Positions 49,601-63,286 of a stretch of DNA of 64,000 nt are shown here, piece after piece (the first letter of the stretch is position 1; every line of letters starts with the position of its first letter). The notes under the pieces are model-generated. The model saw nothing but the letters and a program-made list of their open reading frames with translations, was not told the DNA's origin and ran no database searches. This DNA comes from Nematostella vectensis (Eukaryota > Cnidaria > Anthozoa > Actiniaria > Edwardsiidae): assembly GCF_932526225.1 (NCBI RefSeq), contig NC_064048.1, positions 11,601,665 to 11,665,664 on the forward strand. Direction: 5' to 3'. Both the position numbers and the translations under genes were made by a program.

Positions 49601-51304
49601 ATCTTGTGGTCACTGTGCCATCTACAGGGCCATACCCAAAGCACCTGTGCACCCCATCCAACTAAGGGCATCGGCTGCACAGATGTTCCTGATAAATGGG
49701 GCAGGAAAATTTTCCGCGACACCGTGCTTTCATGGTCCCCCATGATTCCTTGTTGGGTGAAGCCCCTCTAGATGTTGACATGTCAACTTCGCAGTCACAT
49801 GAAAGAAATGTCTAATAGTGTTTTGCAGTCAAGTTGGTTTACGATAATTGGTTACAATAGTTGGTTACAATAATTTTGAAAAATTGTTATCATAGCTATG
49901 GTCAAATACTGTACATAGAACTGCAAATAAAAAGACTAAAAAAAATAATAATAAAAATAAAGCAAAACTAAAAGTAAAGCAAAAAACGACAGAGACATTC
50001 TGTACACAATAAAAGACAATGCGCCCGCGTGCGTTACGATGCCACGCCGACATAGCGAGCCCCCAAGGGACCCAAAACGCCCACATAGACCTGTATTTTT
50101 TTTCATCCTATATCTCAGCGAGCTGTGCGTGGCGTAACCGTATTACAGGCCTGGGATCCTGGTTATTGTCCTCCCCATTAATGCGCGGGTTGGAATACCT
50201 TGCAAGAGTGTTGTACAGCATATTCGCCGGAAATATCGGTGCTTGGGGCCTTCGGGTTCTTTACAGCCTTCCGTAAAAGCCTTGTGCTGCCATACCGATT
50301 GGGTAATCCGTATGTATGGTTTCCGTTTTGTTCTTTAGGCCGGGTTCGATCCCAGGCCAATGGCCTTTTTTTTTCTCTATGGTTTTTTTTTTTTTTTTTT
50401 TTTTTTTACACAGTTCAAGATAACGTTTTTTAGTATTTTTTTATAATACTCATCAAAAAAGTGGTGTGACATAGGTTCGTCTACCTGATCCAGGATACTA
50501 AAGATACAGGCTTGATATGCATTATATACAGCTAGCAAAATGAGCTTGCTAGCTTTACTGATTATTTGTATTCGATATTTTCCTAGTAAGAGAACAAAAA
50601 TAAAAAGCAAAGAGTCGAGGAAGTAAACAAGTTATGTGATCTTTAATGTTTTATTAGGAGGGGTACATTTTGTACAAAGAAGCATACATAGAATATGCTT
50701 AAAAGTGCAGTGTGATGAAGAGCTTTGCAATAGCTCTCCGGCCAGGATACAATGAATTTCAGTCAAATTCTAATGTTGACCTAAGAGCCTTTGGTCCATG
50801 TGGAAGACTTAAATTCAAAGGAAATGCCCACAAACTGTCAATAAACATTCAGTAAAATATCGAATATTATTTTAACAAAGCATTGACAACTATTAAAGTT
50901 CAACTGTGTGTAGACAATTGAAAGCCTACAAGAAACACTGACTCCAGACATGCGCAGTGCCATGACGCTGCCCCTTTAATGAGTGGAGAGGGGAGGGATA
51001 CAAGTTTATTAAAAGTCTATTTGTGAGACCAACAAACTGGTTGAAAGAACAAGCGTGTTAATAGTAAAACAATTATTTGATTACAAAACTACTGTAGATT
51101 CCTTTGCACCAAGATAATAACACACATTATTTTGTTTGTTATTTAGGAGGAACGATACGAGCTCTACGAGACAAATGAGAAGTATTTATTACTCATCTAA
51201 ATTATACACGTAAATAATAATATTCAAAAGAACTACTGTAACTAAGTAAGTAACACTCACATGTTTTTAAAATTTTAAATAAGTATACAGTTTCATTCAG
51301 ATAC
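49601..51304 (+). repeat. Repeat unit 30 (1704 bases)
   Basis: It is subtype G2 with poly-T 25. It has the GGATAC variant at 50748. The candidate RNA is at 50148-50374. Confidence 0.97.
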
Positions 51305-52103
51305 ATCTTGTGGTCACTGTGCCATCTACAGGGCCATACCCAAAGCACCTGTGCACCCCATCCAACTAAGGGCATCGGCTGCACAGATGTTCCTGATAAA
51401 TGGGGCAGGAAAATTTTCCGCGACACCGTGCTTTCATGGTCCCCCATGATTCCTTGTTGGGTGAAGCCCCTCTAGATGTTGACATGTCAACTTCGCAGTC
51501 ACATGAAAGAAATGTCTAATAGTGTTTTGCAGTCAAGTTGGTTTACGATAATTGGTTACAATAGTTGGTTACAATAATTTTGAAAAATTGTTATCATAGC
51601 TATGGTCAAATACTGTACATAGAACTGCAAATAAAAAGACTAAAAAAAATAATAATAAAAATAAAGCAAAACTAAAAGTAAAGCAAAAAACGACAGAGAC
51701 ATTCTGTACACAATAAAAGACAATGCGCCCGCGTGCGTTACGATGCCACGCCGACATAGCGAGCCCCCAAGGGACCCAAAACGCCCACATAGACCTGTAT
51801 TTTTTTTCATCCTATATCTCAGCGAGCTGTGCGTGGCGTAACCGTATTACAGGCCTGGGATCCTGGTTATTGTCCTCCCCATTAATGCGCGGGTTGGAAT
51901 ACCTTGCAAGAGTGTTGTACAGCATATTCGCCGGAAATATCGGTGCTTGGGGCCTTCGGGTTCTTTACAGCCTTCCGTAAAAGCCTTGTGCTGCCATACC
52001 GATTGGGTAATCCGTATGTATGGTTTCCGTTTTGTTCTTTAGGCCGGGTTCGATCCCAGGCCAATGGCCTTTTTTTTTCTCTATGGTTTTTTTTTCTCTA
52101 TGG

Positions 52104-52134
<31 letters not shown>

Positions 52135-53026
52135 GTTCAAGATAACGTTTTTTAGTATTTTTTTATAATACTCATCAAAAAAGTGGTGTGACATAGGTTC
52201 GTCTACCTGATCCAGGATACTAAAGATACAGGCTTGATATGCATTATATACAGCTAGCAAAATGAGCTTGCTAGCTTTACTGATTATTTGTATTCGATAT
52301 TTTCCTAGTAAGAGAACAAAAATAAAAAGCAAAGAGTCGAGGAAGTAAACAAGTTATGTGATCTTTAATGTTTTATTAGGAGGGGTACATTTTGTACAAA
52401 GAAGCATACATAGAATATGCTTAAAAGTGCAGTGTGATGAAGAGCTTTGCAATAGCTCTCCGGCCAGAACACAATGAATTTCAGTCAAATTCTAATGTTG
52501 ACCTAAGAGCCTTTGGTCCATGTGGAAGACTTAAATTCAAAGGAAATGCCCACAAACTGTCAATAAACATTCAGTAAAATATCGAATATTATTTTAACAA
52601 AGCATTGACAACTATTAAAGTTCAACTGTGTGTAGACAATTGAAAGCCTACAAGAAACACTGACTCCAGACATGCGCAGTGCCATGACGCTGCCCCTTTA
52701 ATGAGTGGAGAGGGGAGGGATACAAGTTTATTAAAAGTCTATTTGTGAGACCAACAAACTGGTTGAAAGAACAAGCGTGTTAATAGTAAAACAATTATTT
52801 GATTACAAAACTACTGTAGATTCCTTTGCACCAAGATAATAACACACATTATTTTGTTTGTTATTTAGGAGGAACGATACGAGCTCTACGAGACAAATGA
52901 GAAGTATTTATTACTCATCTAAATTATACACGTAAATAATAATATTCAAAAGAACTACTGTAACTAAGTAAGTAACACTCACATGTTTTTAAAATTTTAA
53001 ATAAGTATACAGTTTCATTCAGATAC
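51305..53026 (+). repeat. Repeat unit 31 (1722 bases) with 17-base duplication
   Basis: Seventeen bases (T9 plus CTCTATGG) are duplicated next to the poly-T, leaving a T26 tract. It also has G to A at 52468. Both states are shared only with unit 34. The candidate RNA is at 51852-52078. Confidence 0.97.
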
Positions 53027-53808
53027 ATCTTGTGGTCACTGTGCCATCTACAGGGCCATACCCAAAGCACCTGTGCACCCCATCCAACTAAGGGCATCGG
53101 CTGCACAGATGTTCCTGATAAATGGGGCAGGAAAATTTTCCGCGACACCGTGCTTTCATGGTCCCCCATGATTCCTTGTTGGGTGAAGCCCCTCTAGATG
53201 TTGACATGTCAACTTCGCAGTCACATGAAAGAAATGTCTAATAGTGTTTTGCAGTCAAGTTGGTTTACGATAATTGGTTACAATAGTTGGTTACAATAAT
53301 TTTGAAAAATTGTTATCATAGCTATGGTCAAATACTGTACATAGAACTGCAAATAAAAAGACTAAAAAAAATAATAATAAAAATAAAGCAAAACTAAAAG
53401 TAAAGCAAAAAACGACAGAGACATTCTGTACACAATAAAAGACAATGCGCCCGCGTGCGTTACGATGCCACGCCGACATAGCGAGCCCCCAAGGGACCCA
53501 AAACGCCCACATAGACCTGTATTTTTTTTCATCCTATATCTCAGCGAGCTGTGCGTGGCGTAACCGTATTACAGGCCTGGGATCCTGGTTATTGTCCTCC
53601 CCATTAATGCGCGGGTTGGAATACCTTGCAAGAGTGTTGTACAGCATATTCGCCGGAAATATCGGTGCTTGGGGCCTTCGGGTTCTTTACAGCCTTCCGT
53701 AAAAGCCTTGTGCTGCCATACCGATTGGGTAATCCGTATGTATGGTTTCCGTTTTGTTCTTTAGGCCGGGTTCGATCCCAGGCCAATGGCCTTTTTTTTT
53801 TCTCTATG

Positions 53809-53841
<33 letters not shown>

Positions 53842-54733
53842 GTTCAAGATAACGTTTTTTAGTATTTTTTTATAATACTCATCAAAAAAGTGGTGTGACA
53901 TAGGTTCGTCTACCTGATCCAGGATACTAAAGATACAGGCTTGATATGCATTATATACAGCTAGCAAAATGAGCTTGCTAGCTTTACTGATTATTTGTAT
54001 TCGATATTTTCCTAGTAAGAGAACAAAAATAAAAAGCAAAGAGTCGAGGAAGTAAACAAGTTATGTGATCTTTAATGTTTTATTAGGAGGGGTACATTTT
54101 GTACAAAGAAGCATACATAGAATATGCTTAAAAGTGCAGTGTGATGAAGAGCTTTGCAATAGCTCTCCGGCCAGGACACAATGAATTTCAGTCAAATTCT
54201 AATGTTGACCTAAGAGCCTTTGGTCCATGTGGAAGACTTAAATTCAAAGGAAATGCCCACAAACTGTCAATAAACATTCAGTAAAATATCGAATATTATT
54301 TTAACAAAGCATTGACAACTATTAAAGTTCAACTGTGTGTAGACAATTGAAAGCCTACAAGAAACACTGACTCCAGACATGCGCAGTGCCATGACGCTGC
54401 CCCTTTAATGAGTGGAGAGGGGAGGGATACAAGTTTATTAAAAGTCTATTTGTGAGACCAACAAACTGGTTGAAAGAACAAGCGTGTTAATAGTAAAACA
54501 ATTATTTGATTACAAAACTACTGTAGATTCCTTTGCACCAAGATAATAACACACATTATTTTGTTTGTTATTTAGGAGGAACAATACGAGCTCTACGAGA
54601 CAAATGAGAAGTATTTATTACTCATCTAAATTATACACGTAAATAATAATATTCAAAAGAACTACTGTAACTAAGTAAGTAACACTCACATGTTTTTAAA
54701 ATTTTAAATAAGTATACAGTTTCATTCAGATAC
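53027..54733 (+). repeat. Repeat unit 32 (1707 bases)
   Basis: It is subtype G1 with poly-T 28 and T10 terminator run, as in unit 29. It has a private G to A at 54583. The candidate RNA is at 53574-53801. Confidence 0.97.
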
Positions 54734-56437
54734 ATCTTGTGGTCACTGTGCCATCTACAGGGCCATACCCAAAGCACCTGTGCACCCCATCCAACTAAGG
54801 GCATCGGCTGCACAGATGTTCCTGATAAATGGGGCAGGAAAATTTTCCGCGACACCGTGCTTTCATGGTCCCCCATGATTCCTTGTTGGGTGAAGCCCCT
54901 CTAGATGTTGACATGTCAACTTCGCAGTCACATGAAAGAAATGTCTAATAGTGTTTTGCAGTCAAGTTGGTTTACGATAATTGGTTACAATAGTTGGTTA
55001 CAATAATTTTGAAAAATTGTTATCATAGCTATGGTCAAATACTGTACATAGAACTGCAAATAAAAAGACTAAAAAAAATAATAATAAAAATAAAGCAAAA
55101 CTAAAAGTAAAGCAAAAAACGACAGAGACATTCTGTACACAATAAAAGACAATGCGCCCGCGTGCGTTACGATGCCACGCCGACATAGCGAGCCCCCAAG
55201 GGACCCAAAACGCCCACATAGACCTGTATTTTTTTTCATCCTATATCTCAGCGAGCTGTGCGTGGCGTAACCGTATTACAGGCCTGGGATCCTGGTTATT
55301 GTCCTCCCCATTAATGCGCGGGTTGGAATACCTTGCAAGAGTGTTGTACAGCATATTCGCCGGAAATATCGGTGCTTGGGGCCTTCGGGTTCTTTACAGC
55401 CTTCCGTAAAAGCCTTGTGCTGCCATACCGATTGGGTAATCCGTATGTATGGTTTCCGTTTTGTTCTTTAGGCCGGGTTCGATCCCAGGCCAATGGCCTT
55501 TTTTTTTCTCTATGGTTTTTTTTTTTTTTTTTTTTTTTTTACACAGTTCAAGATAACGTTTTTTAGTATTTTTTTATAATACTCATCAAAAAAGTGGTGT
55601 GACATAGGTTCGTCTACCTGATCCAGGATACTAAAGATACAGGCTTGATATGCATTATATACAGCTAGCAAAATGAGCTTGCTAGCTTTACTGATTATTT
55701 GTATTCGATATTTTCCTAGTAAGAGAACAAAAATAAAAAGCAAAGAGTCGAGGAAGTAAACAAGTTATGTGATCTTTAATGTTTTATTAGGAGGGGTACA
55801 TTTTGTACAAAGAAGCATACATAGAATATGCTTAAAAGTGCAGTGTGATGAAGAGCTTTGCAATAGCTCTCCGGCCAGGATACAATGAATTTCAGTCAAA
55901 TTCTAATGTTGACCTAAGAGCCTTTGGTCCATGTGGAAGACTTAAATTCAAAGGAAATGCCCACAAACTGTCAATAAACATTCAGTAAAATATCGAATAT
56001 TATTTTAACAAAGCATTGACAACTATTAAAGTTCAACTGTGTGTAGACAATTGAAAGCCTACAAGAAACACTGACTCCAGACATGCGCAGTGCCATGACG
56101 CTGCCCCTTTAATGAGTGGAGAGGGGAGGGATACAAGTTTATTAAAAGTCTATTTGTGAGACCAACAAACTGGTTGAAAGAACAAGCGTGTTAATAGTAA
56201 AACAATTATTTGATTACAAAACTACTGTAGATTCCTTTGCACCAAGATAATAACACACATTATTTTGTTTGTTATTTAGGAGGAACGATACGAGCTCTAC
56301 GAGACAAATGAGAAGTATTTATTACTCATCTAAATTATACACGTAAATAATAATATTCAAAAGAACTACTGTAACTAAGTAAGTAACACTCACATGTTTT
56401 TAAAATTTTAAATAAGTATACAGTTTCATTCAGATAC
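54734..56437 (+). repeat. Repeat unit 33 (1704 bases)
   Basis: It is subtype G2 with poly-T 25. It has the GGATAC variant at 55881 and is a match to unit 30. The candidate RNA is at 55281-55507. Confidence 0.97.
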
Positions 56438-57236
56438 ATCTTGTGGTCACTGTGCCATCTACAGGGCCATACCCAAAGCACCTGTGCACCCCATCCAACT
56501 AAGGGCATCGGCTGCACAGATGTTCCTGATAAATGGGGCAGGAAAATTTTCCGCGACACCGTGCTTTCATGGTCCCCCATGATTCCTTGTTGGGTGAAGC
56601 CCCTCTAGATGTTGACATGTCAACTTCGCAGTCACATGAAAGAAATGTCTAATAGTGTTTTGCAGTCAAGTTGGTTTACGATAATTGGTTACAATAGTTG
56701 GTTACAATAATTTTGAAAAATTGTTATCATAGCTATGGTCAAATACTGTACATAGAACTGCAAATAAAAAGACTAAAAAAAATAATAATAAAAATAAAGC
56801 AAAACTAAAAGTAAAGCAAAAAACGACAGAGACATTCTGTACACAATAAAAGACAATGCGCCCGCGTGCGTTACGATGCCACGCCGACATAGCGAGCCCC
56901 CAAGGGACCCAAAACGCCCACATAGACCTGTATTTTTTTTCATCCTATATCTCAGCGAGCTGTGCGTGGCGTAACCGTATTACAGGCCTGGGATCCTGGT
57001 TATTGTCCTCCCCATTAATGCGCGGGTTGGAATACCTTGCAAGAGTGTTGTACAGCATATTCGCCGGAAATATCGGTGCTTGGGGCCTTCGGGTTCTTTA
57101 CAGCCTTCCGTAAAAGCCTTGTGCTGCCATACCGATTGGGTAATCCGTATGTATGGTTTCCGTTTTGTTCTTTAGGCCGGGTTCGATCCCAGGCCAATGG
57201 CCTTTTTTTTTCTCTATGGTTTTTTTTTCTCTATGG

Positions 57237-57267
<31 letters not shown>

Positions 57268-58159
57268 GTTCAAGATAACGTTTTTTAGTATTTTTTTATA
57301 ATACTCATCAAAAAAGTGGTGTGACATAGGTTCGTCTACCTGATCCAGGATACTAAAGATACAGGCTTGATATGCATTATATACAGCTAGCAAAATGAGC
57401 TTGCTAGCTTTACTGATTATTTGTATTCGATATTTTCCTAGTAAGAGAACAAAAATAAAAAGCAAAGAGTCGAGGAAGTAAATAAGTTATGTGATCTTTA
57501 ATGTTTTATTAGGAGGGGTACATTTTGTACAAAGAAGCATACATAGAATATGCTTAAAAGTGCAGTGTGATGAAGAGCTTTGCAATAGCTCTCCGGCCAG
57601 AACACAATGAATTTCAGTCAAATTCTAATGTTGACCTAAGAGCCTTTGGTCCATGTGGAAGACTTAAATTCAAAGGAAATGCCCACAAACTGTCAATAAA
57701 CATTCAGTAAAATATCGAATATTATTTTAACAAAGCATTGACAACTATTAAAGTTCAACTGTGTGTAGACAATTGAAAGCCTACAAGAAACACTGACTCC
57801 AGACATGCGCAGTGCCATGACGCTGCCCCTTTAATGAGTGGAGAGGGGAGGGATACAAGTTTATTAAAAGTCTATTTGTGAGACCAACAAACTGGTTGAA
57901 AGAACAAGCGTGTTAATAGTAAAACAATTATTTGATTACAAAACTACTGTAGATTCCTTTGCACCAAGATAATAACACACATTATTTTGTTTGTTATTTA
58001 GGAGGAACGATACGAGCTCTACGAGACAAATGAGAAGTATTTATTACTCATCTAAATTATACACGTAAATAATAATATTTAAAAGAACTACTGTAACTAA
58101 GTAAGTAACACTCACATGTTTTTAAAATTTTAAATAAGTATACAGTTTCATTCAGATAC
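56438..58159 (+). repeat. Repeat unit 34 (1722 bases) with 17-base duplication
   Basis: It has the same duplication and T26 tract as unit 31, and G to A at 57601 as there. Private changes are C to T at 57483 and C to T at 58080. The candidate RNA is at 56985-57211. Confidence 0.97.
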
Positions 58160-58939
58160 ATCTTGTGGTCACTGTGCCATCTACAGGGCCATACCCAAAG
58201 CACCTGTGCACCCCATCCAACTAAGGGCATCGGCTGCACAGATGTTCCTGATAAATGGGGCAGGAAAATTTTCCGCGACACCGTGCTTTCATGGTCCCCC
58301 ATGATTCCTTGTTGGGTGAAGCCCCTCTAGATGTTGACATGTCAACTTCGCAGTCACATGAAAGAAATGTCTAATAGTGTTTTGCAGTCAAGTTGGTTTA
58401 CGATAATTGGTTACAATAGTTGGTTACAATAATTTTGAAAAATTGTTATCATAGCTATGGTCAAATACTGTACATAGAACTGCAAATAAAAAGACTAAAA
58501 AAAATAATAATAAAAATAAAGCAAAACTAAAAGTAAAGCAAAAAACGACAGAGACATTCTGTACACAATAAAAGACAATGCGCCCGCGTGCGTTACGATG
58601 CCACGCCGACATAGCGAGCCCCCAAGGGACCCAAAACGCCCACATAGACCTGTATTTTTTTTCATCCTATATCTCAGCGAGCTGTGCGTGGCGTAACCGT
58701 ATTACAGGCCTGGGATCCTGGTTATTGTCCTCCCCATTAATGCGCGGGTTGGAATACCTTGCAAGAGTGTTGTACAGCATATTCGCCGGAAATATCGGTG
58801 CTTGGGGCCTTCGGGTTCTTTACAGCCTTCCGTAAAAGCCTTGTGCTGCCATACCGATTGGGTAATCCGTATGTATGGTTCCCGTTTTGTTCTTTAGGCC
58901 GGGTTCGATCCCAGACCAATGGCCTTTTTTTTTCTCTAT

Positions 58940-58978
<39 letters not shown>

Positions 58979-59870
58979 GTTCAAGATAACGTTTTTTAGT
59001 ATTTTTTTATAATACTCATCAAAAAAGTGGTGTGACATAGGTTCGTCTACCTGATCCAGGATACTAAAGATACAGGCTTGATATGCATTATATACAGCTA
59101 GCAAAATGAGCTTGCTAGCTTTACTGATTATTTGTATTCGATATTTTCCTAGTAAGAGAACAAAAATAAAAAGCAAAGAGTCGAGGAAGTAAACAAGTTA
59201 TGTGATCTTTAATGTTTTATTAGGAGGGGTACATTTTGTACAAAGAAGCATACATAGAATATGCTTAAAAGTGCAGTGTGATGAAGAGCTTTGCAATAGC
59301 TCTCCGGCCAGGACACAATGAATTTCAGTCAAATTCTAATGTTGACCTAAGAGCCTTTGGTCCATGTGGAAGACTTAAATTCAAAGGAAATGCCCACAAA
59401 CTGTCAATAAACATTCAGTAAAATATCGAATATTATTTTAACAAAGCATTGACAACTATTAAAGTTCAACTGTGTGTAGACAATTGAAAGCCTACAAGAA
59501 ACACTGACTCCAGACATGCGCAGTGCCATGACGCTGCCCCTTTAATGAGTGGAGAGGGGAGGGATACAAGTTTATTAAAAGTCTATTTGTGAGACCAACA
59601 AACTGGTTGAAAGAACAAGCGTGTTAATAGTAAAACAATTATTTGATTACAAAACTACTGTAGATTCCTTTGCACCAAGATAATAACACACATTATTTTG
59701 TTTGTTATTTAGGAGGAACGATACGAGCTCTACGAGACAAATGAGAAGTATTTATTACTCATCTAAATTATACACGTAAATAATAATATTCAAAAGAACT
59801 ACTGTAACTAAGTAAGTAACACTCACATGTTTTTAAAATTTTAAATAAGTATACAGTTTCATTCAGATAC
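58160..59870 (+). repeat. Repeat unit 35 (1711 bases)
   Basis: It is subtype G1 with poly-T 33. Private changes are T to C at 58881 and G to A at 58915. The second breaks a pair in the T-arm, the closing helix and the terminator hairpin at once. The candidate RNA is at 58707-58933. Confidence 0.97.
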
Positions 59871-60650
59871 ATCTTGTGGTCACTGTGCCATCTACAGGGC
59901 CATACCCAAAGCACCTGTGCACCCCATCCAACTAAGGGCATCGGCTGCACAGATGTTCCTGATAAATGGGGCAGGAAAATTTTCCGCGACACCGTGCTTT
60001 CATGGTCCCCCATGATTCCTTGTTGGGTGAAGCCCCTCTAGATGTTGACATGTCAACTTCGCAGTCACATGAAAGAAATGTCTAATAGTGTTTTGCAGTC
60101 AAGTTGGTTTACGATAATTGGTTACAATAGTTGGTTACAATAATTTTGAAAAATTGTTATCATAGCTATGGTCAAATACTGTACATAGAACTGCAAATAA
60201 AAAGACTAAAAAAAATAATAATAAAAATAAAGCAAAACTAAAAGTAAAGCAAAAAACGACAGAGACATTCTGTACACAATAAAAGACAATGCGCCCGCGT
60301 GCGTTACGATGCCACGCCGACATAGCGAGCCCCCAAGGGACCCAAAACGCCCACATAGACCTGTATTTTTTTTCATCCTATATCTCAGCGAGCTGTGCGT
60401 GGCGTAACCGTATTACAGGCCTGGGATCCTGGTTATTGTCCTCCCCATTAATGCGCGGGTTGGAATACCTTGCAAGAGTGTTGTACAGCATATTCGCCGG
60501 AAATATCGGTGCTTGGGGCCTTCGGGTTCTTTACAGCCTTCCGTAAAAGCCTTGTGCTGCCATACCGATTGGGTAATCCGTATGTATGGTTTCCGTTTTG
60601 TTCTTTAGGCCGGGTTCGATCCCATGCCAATGGCCTTTTTTTTTCTCTAT

Positions 60651-60692
<42 letters not shown>

Positions 60693-61584
60693 GTTCAAGA
60701 TAACGTTTTTTAGTATTTTTTTATAATACTCATCAAAAAAGTGGTGTGACATAGGTTCGTCTACCTGATCCAGGATACTAAAGATACAGGCTTGATATGC
60801 ATTATATACAGCTAGCAAAATGAGCTTGCTAGCTTTACTGATTATTTGTATTCGATATTTTCCTAGTAAGAGAACAAAAATAAAAAGCAAAGAGTCGAGG
60901 AAGTAAACAAGTTATGTGATCTTTAATGTTTTATTAGGAGGGGTACATTTTGTACAAAGAAGCATACATAGAATATGCTTAAAAGTGCAGTGTGATGAAG
61001 AGCTTTGCAATAGCTCTCCGGCCAGGACACAATGAATTTCAGTCAAATTCTAATGTTGACCTAAGAGCCTTTGGTCCATGTGGAAGACTTAAATTCAAAG
61101 GAAATGCCCACAAACTGTCAATAAACATTCAGTAAAATATCGAATATTATTTTAACAAAGCATTGACAACTATTAAAGTTCAACTGTGTGTAGACAATTG
61201 AAAGCCTACAAGAAACACTGACTCCAGACATGCGCAGTGCCATGACGCTGCCCCTTTAATGAGTGGAGAGGGGAGGGATACAAGTTTATTAAAAGTCTAT
61301 TTGTGAGACCAACAAACTGGTTGAAAGAACAAGCGTGTTAATAGTAAAACAATTATTTGATTACAAAACTACTGTAGATTCCTTTGCACCAAGATAATAA
61401 CACACATTATTTTGTTTGTTATTTAGGAGGAACGATACGAGCTCTACGAGACAAATGAGAAGTATTTATTACTCATCTAAATTATACACGTAAATAATAA
61501 TATTCAAAAGAACTACTGTAACTAAGTAAGTAACACTCACATGTTTTTAAAATTTTAAATAAGTATACAGTTTCATTCAGATAC
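59871..61584 (+). repeat. Repeat unit 36 (1714 bases)
   Basis: It is subtype G1 with poly-T 36. It has a private G to T at 60625, the same offset that is mutated in unit 35. The candidate RNA is at 60418-60644. Confidence 0.97.
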
Positions 61585-63286
61585 ATCTTGTGGTCACTGT
61601 GCCATCTACAGGGCCATACCCAAAGCACCTGTGCACCCCATCCAACTAAGGGCATCGGCTGCACAGATGTTCCTGATAAATGGGGCAGGAAAATTTTCCG
61701 CGACACCGTGCTTTCATGGTCCCCCATGATTCCTTGTTGGGTGAAGCCCCTCTAGATGTTGACATGTCAACTTCGCAGTCACATGAAAGAAATGTCTAAT
61801 AGTGTTTTGCAGTCAAGTTGGTTTACGATAATTGGTTACAATAGTTGGTTACAATAATTTTGAAAAATTGTTATCATAGCTATGGTCAAATACTGTACAT
61901 AGAACTGCAAATAAAAAGACTAAAAAAAATAATAATAAAAATAAAGCAAAACTAAAAGTAAAGCAAAAAACGACAGAGACATTCTGTACACAATAAAAGA
62001 CAATGCGCCCGCGTGCGTTACGATGCCACGCCGACATAGCGAGCCCCCAAGGGACCCAAAACGCCCACATAGACCTGTATTTTTTTTCATCCTATATCTC
62101 AGCGAGCTGTGCGTGGCGTAACCGTATTACAGGCCTGGGATCCTGGTTATTGTCCTCCCCATTAATGCGCGGGTTGGAATACCTTGCAAGAGTGTTGTAC
62201 AGCATATTCGCCGGAAATATCGGTGCTTGGGGCCTTCGGGTTCTTTACAGCCTTCCGTAAAAGCCTTGTGCTGCCATACCGATTGGGTAATCCGTATGTA
62301 TGGTTTCCGTTTTGTTCTTTAGGCCGGGTTCGATCCCAGGCCAATGGCCTTTTTTTTTCTCTATGGTTTTTTTTTTTTTTTTTTTTTTTACACAGTTCAA
62401 GATAACGTTTTTTAGTATTTTTTTATAATACTCATCAAAAAAGTGGTGTGACATAGGTTCGTCTACCTGATCCAGGATACTAAAGATACAGGCTTGATAT
62501 GCATTATATACAGCTAGCAAAATGAGCTTGCTAGCTTTACTGATTATTTGTATTCGATATTTTCCTAGTAAGAGAACAAAAATAAAAAGCAAAGAGTCGA
62601 GGAAGTAAACAAGTTATGTGATCTTTAATGTTTTATTAGGAGGGGTACATTTTGTACAAAGAAGCATACATAGAATATGCTTAAAAGTGCAGTGTGATGA
62701 AGAGCTTTGCAATAGCTCTCCGGCCAGGACACAATGAATTTCAGTCAAATTCTAATGTTGACCTAAGAGCCTTTGGTCCATGTGGAAGACTTAAATTCAA
62801 AGGAAATGCCCACAAACTGTCAATAAACATTCAGTAAAATATCGAATATTATTTTAACAAAGCATTGACAACTATTAAAGTTCAACTGTGTGTAGACAAT
62901 TGAAAGCCTACAAGAAACACTGACTCCAGACATGCGCAGTGCCATGACGCTGCCCCTTTAATGAGTGGAGAGGGGAGGGATACAAGTTTATTAAAAGTCT
63001 ATTTGTGAGACCAACAAACTGGTTGAAAGAACAAGCGTGTTAATAGTAAAACAATTATTTGATTACAAAACTACTGTAGATTCCTTTGCACCAAGATAAT
63101 AACACACATTATTTTGTTTGTTATTTAGGAGGAACGATACGAGCTCTACGAGACAAATGAGAAGTATTTATTACTCATCTAAATTATACACGTAAATAAT
63201 AATATTCAAAAGAACTACTGTAACTAAGTAAGTAACACTCACATGTTTTTAAAATTTTAAATAAGTATACAGTTTCATTCAGATAC
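61585..63286 (+). repeat. Repeat unit 37 (1702 bases)
   Basis: It is subtype G2 with poly-T 23, the same length as unit 9. The candidate RNA is at 62132-62358. Confidence 0.97.
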
